Below are positions 63,102 through 64,000 of a stretch of DNA of 64,000 nt, one piece after another; positions within the stretch are counted from its first letter, which is position 1, and each line of letters starts with the position of its first letter. A program made the position numbers and the translations under genes. Under the pieces are notes generated by a model. That model had not been told where the DNA came from. It did not search any database and saw nothing but the letters and a program-made list of their open reading frames with translations. Location: contig NZ_BMCE01000001.1 in the NCBI RefSeq assembly GCF_014635025.1, positions 1,798,001 through 1,862,000 of the forward strand, written 5' to 3'. This stretch comes from Fictibacillus barbaricus. Lineage in GTDB: Bacteria; Bacillota; Bacilli; Bacillales; Fictibacillaceae.

Positions 63102-63974
63102 ATGAGTAAAGATAAAGATAAAGATAAAGAGGGTTTTAAAGTACCTCTTGAAGCAATTAAAGGAATCACTAAAGTGCCTGATGCTATTCGAGACATTAAC
63201 AGATTTCAGAACACGCTAAAACCAAATTACAACGTTCCAAACTTTAGTCATATTACTAGAATGAGTGAAGCTATTAGATCTTTTGCTGAACTTCAAGAGA
63301 GATCGAGGGGATTAGCAAATACTCTTGTCGATATGGGAGTAATAAGTAATGTAAAGGTGATGGATAATTATTTTAAATCGGCGATAAGAGGATCACACCT
63401 TCATCATCTAAACCTACCCTTACTAACTCATTTAAAATATCTAGACGCTGCAACCAAGTGGGGTGATTTGTCATCAATCGCACGTAAGTTTACATCGTTG
63501 TCGACTTCTATCTCCCGCAATACCTTAATAAATGAAATCTTCGATTCGCTTGGAGAAGATGTATTAGAAGAATTTGATATTTTTGCTGAGGATGAAGGTT
63601 TGATCGTTGCTGAAAATGAAGATATTTACATAGTGGATGATGAAGAAGAGTTACAAGAAAAGTTAGAAGAAGAGCTTGAAGTAAAAAATCCATTATTTTT
63701 TAATGCGGCAGTCACTATCAATTTACACATAACTATGACTGACACGAAAGTTAATGAGAGTGGCAACGAAGAAGAAAAAACCTTATGGAACAAATATATA
63801 AAAAAGGCTCTAGTATTGATTCATACAATCTTCTTGGCTTGGGCTTTTTCAGACAACCCTATTAAAGATATGAATATATATAAAGCTTTTGAAAAAGTGG
63901 CACATATAATTGAGGAATATGAGCCAACTGAAACAACTGATGTTGTATCTATAAAAGAAGAAGAAAAACTCTAG
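63102..63974 (+). CDS. hypothetical acidic protein with C-terminal membrane segment
   Basis: A 290-residue protein. The N-terminus is lysine/aspartate-rich (KDKDKDK, encoded by a hexanucleotide repeat), followed by a helical region with NYNVPNFSHITRMSEAIRSF. A strongly acidic stretch lies around residues 150-195 (EEFDIFAEDEG, DDEEELQEKLEEELE). A beta-like segment FNAAVTINLHITMTD follows, then one possible membrane helix (ALVLIHTIFLAWAF) near residue 245. AAAGGGGAG lies before the ATG. I recognise no family; the layout would suit a membrane-associated effector, but that is speculation. Confidence 0.6.
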   Translation: MSKDKDKDKEGFKVPLEAIKGITKVPDAIRDINRFQNTLKPNYNVPNFSHITRMSEAIRSFAELQERSRGLANTLVDMGVISNVKVMDNYFKSAIRGSHLHHLNLPLLTHLKYLDAATKWGDLSSIARKFTSLSTSISRNTLINEIFDSLGEDVLEEFDIFAEDEGLIVAENEDIYIVDDEEELQEKLEEELEVKNPLFFNAAVTINLHITMTDTKVNESGNEEEKTLWNKYIKKALVLIHTIFLAWAFSDNPIKDMNIYKAFEKVAHIIEEYEPTETTDVVSIKEEEKL

Positions 63975-64000
63975 TATAGTAAAACCAAAGTTTTAATCAA

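Overview
The window reads as chromosome from a Gram-positive, endospore-forming Bacillaceae. The signs are strong AGGAGG-type ribosome binding sites with frequent TTG/GTG starts, three S-box (SAM-I) riboswitches, a gntR-gntK-gntP operon with a B. subtilis-type operator, a sporulenol-synthase-type cyclase, a SpoIIP homologue and many U-tailed intrinsic terminators. The genus cannot be fixed from this sequence; a Bacillus or Fictibacillus-like organism would fit.

Region 1 (1-14.1 kb) is ordinary housekeeping: a YdjM-type membrane protein cut by the window edge, a PfpI/DJ-1 protein, EcsC family, malate:quinone oxidoreductase, sporulenol synthase (minus strand), MsrA, a small ribbon-helix-helix protein divergent from a LysE exporter, a secreted LVIVD-repeat protein, a P1-family peptidase and the gluconate operon (minus strand, no gntZ).

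Region 2 (14.4-29.7 kb) is a sulfur block. metY (minus) has its own S-box. A TSUP permease (minus) has a short leader with a terminator. An S-box then precedes yezD-cysH-sat-cysC-sir-DUF3906-sumT-sirB-sirC (sulfate to sulfide plus siroheme). A third S-box follows directly and precedes yitJ-metH (methionine from homocysteine). An Fe-dependent alcohol dehydrogenase, a YbaK-type editing protein, a StyA-like flavoprotein and a penicillin-recognising serine hydrolase fill 29.8-33.9 kb.

Region 3 (34-48.3 kb) looks like one uptake-and-catabolism locus. A long minus-strand operon encodes two Dpp/Opp-type permeases, two ATPases, a sensor kinase, an AraC-type response regulator, an SSS symporter and an NCS1 nucleobase-type transporter. 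It is flanked by two related solute-binding lipoproteins, and the second is followed by two paralogous CodA-like amidohydrolases. Both binding-protein promoters carry the same pair of half-sites 21 bp apart at the same distance from the -10 box, a probable operator of the local two-component system. The substrate is probably a small nitrogenous ring compound or a derivative. A YeeE/YedE thiosulfate-type transporter and a DinB-family protein follow.

Region 4 (50.38 kb to the window end) is accessory DNA. A Tn7-like transposon begins at 50383 with TGTACA and seven 19-bp TnsB-type sites, followed by tniQ/tnsD, tnsC, tnsB and tnsA (all minus strand). The opposite end was not found, so the genes from 56 to 64 kb may be cargo: hypotheticals, a sigma-70-region-2-like fragment, a GNAT acetyltransferase, a secreted thermonuclease, a SHOCT protein, a small membrane protein with a SpoIIP homologue, a secreted DUF4179-like protein and an unknown acidic membrane protein. 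No CRISPR array or Cas gene is visible.
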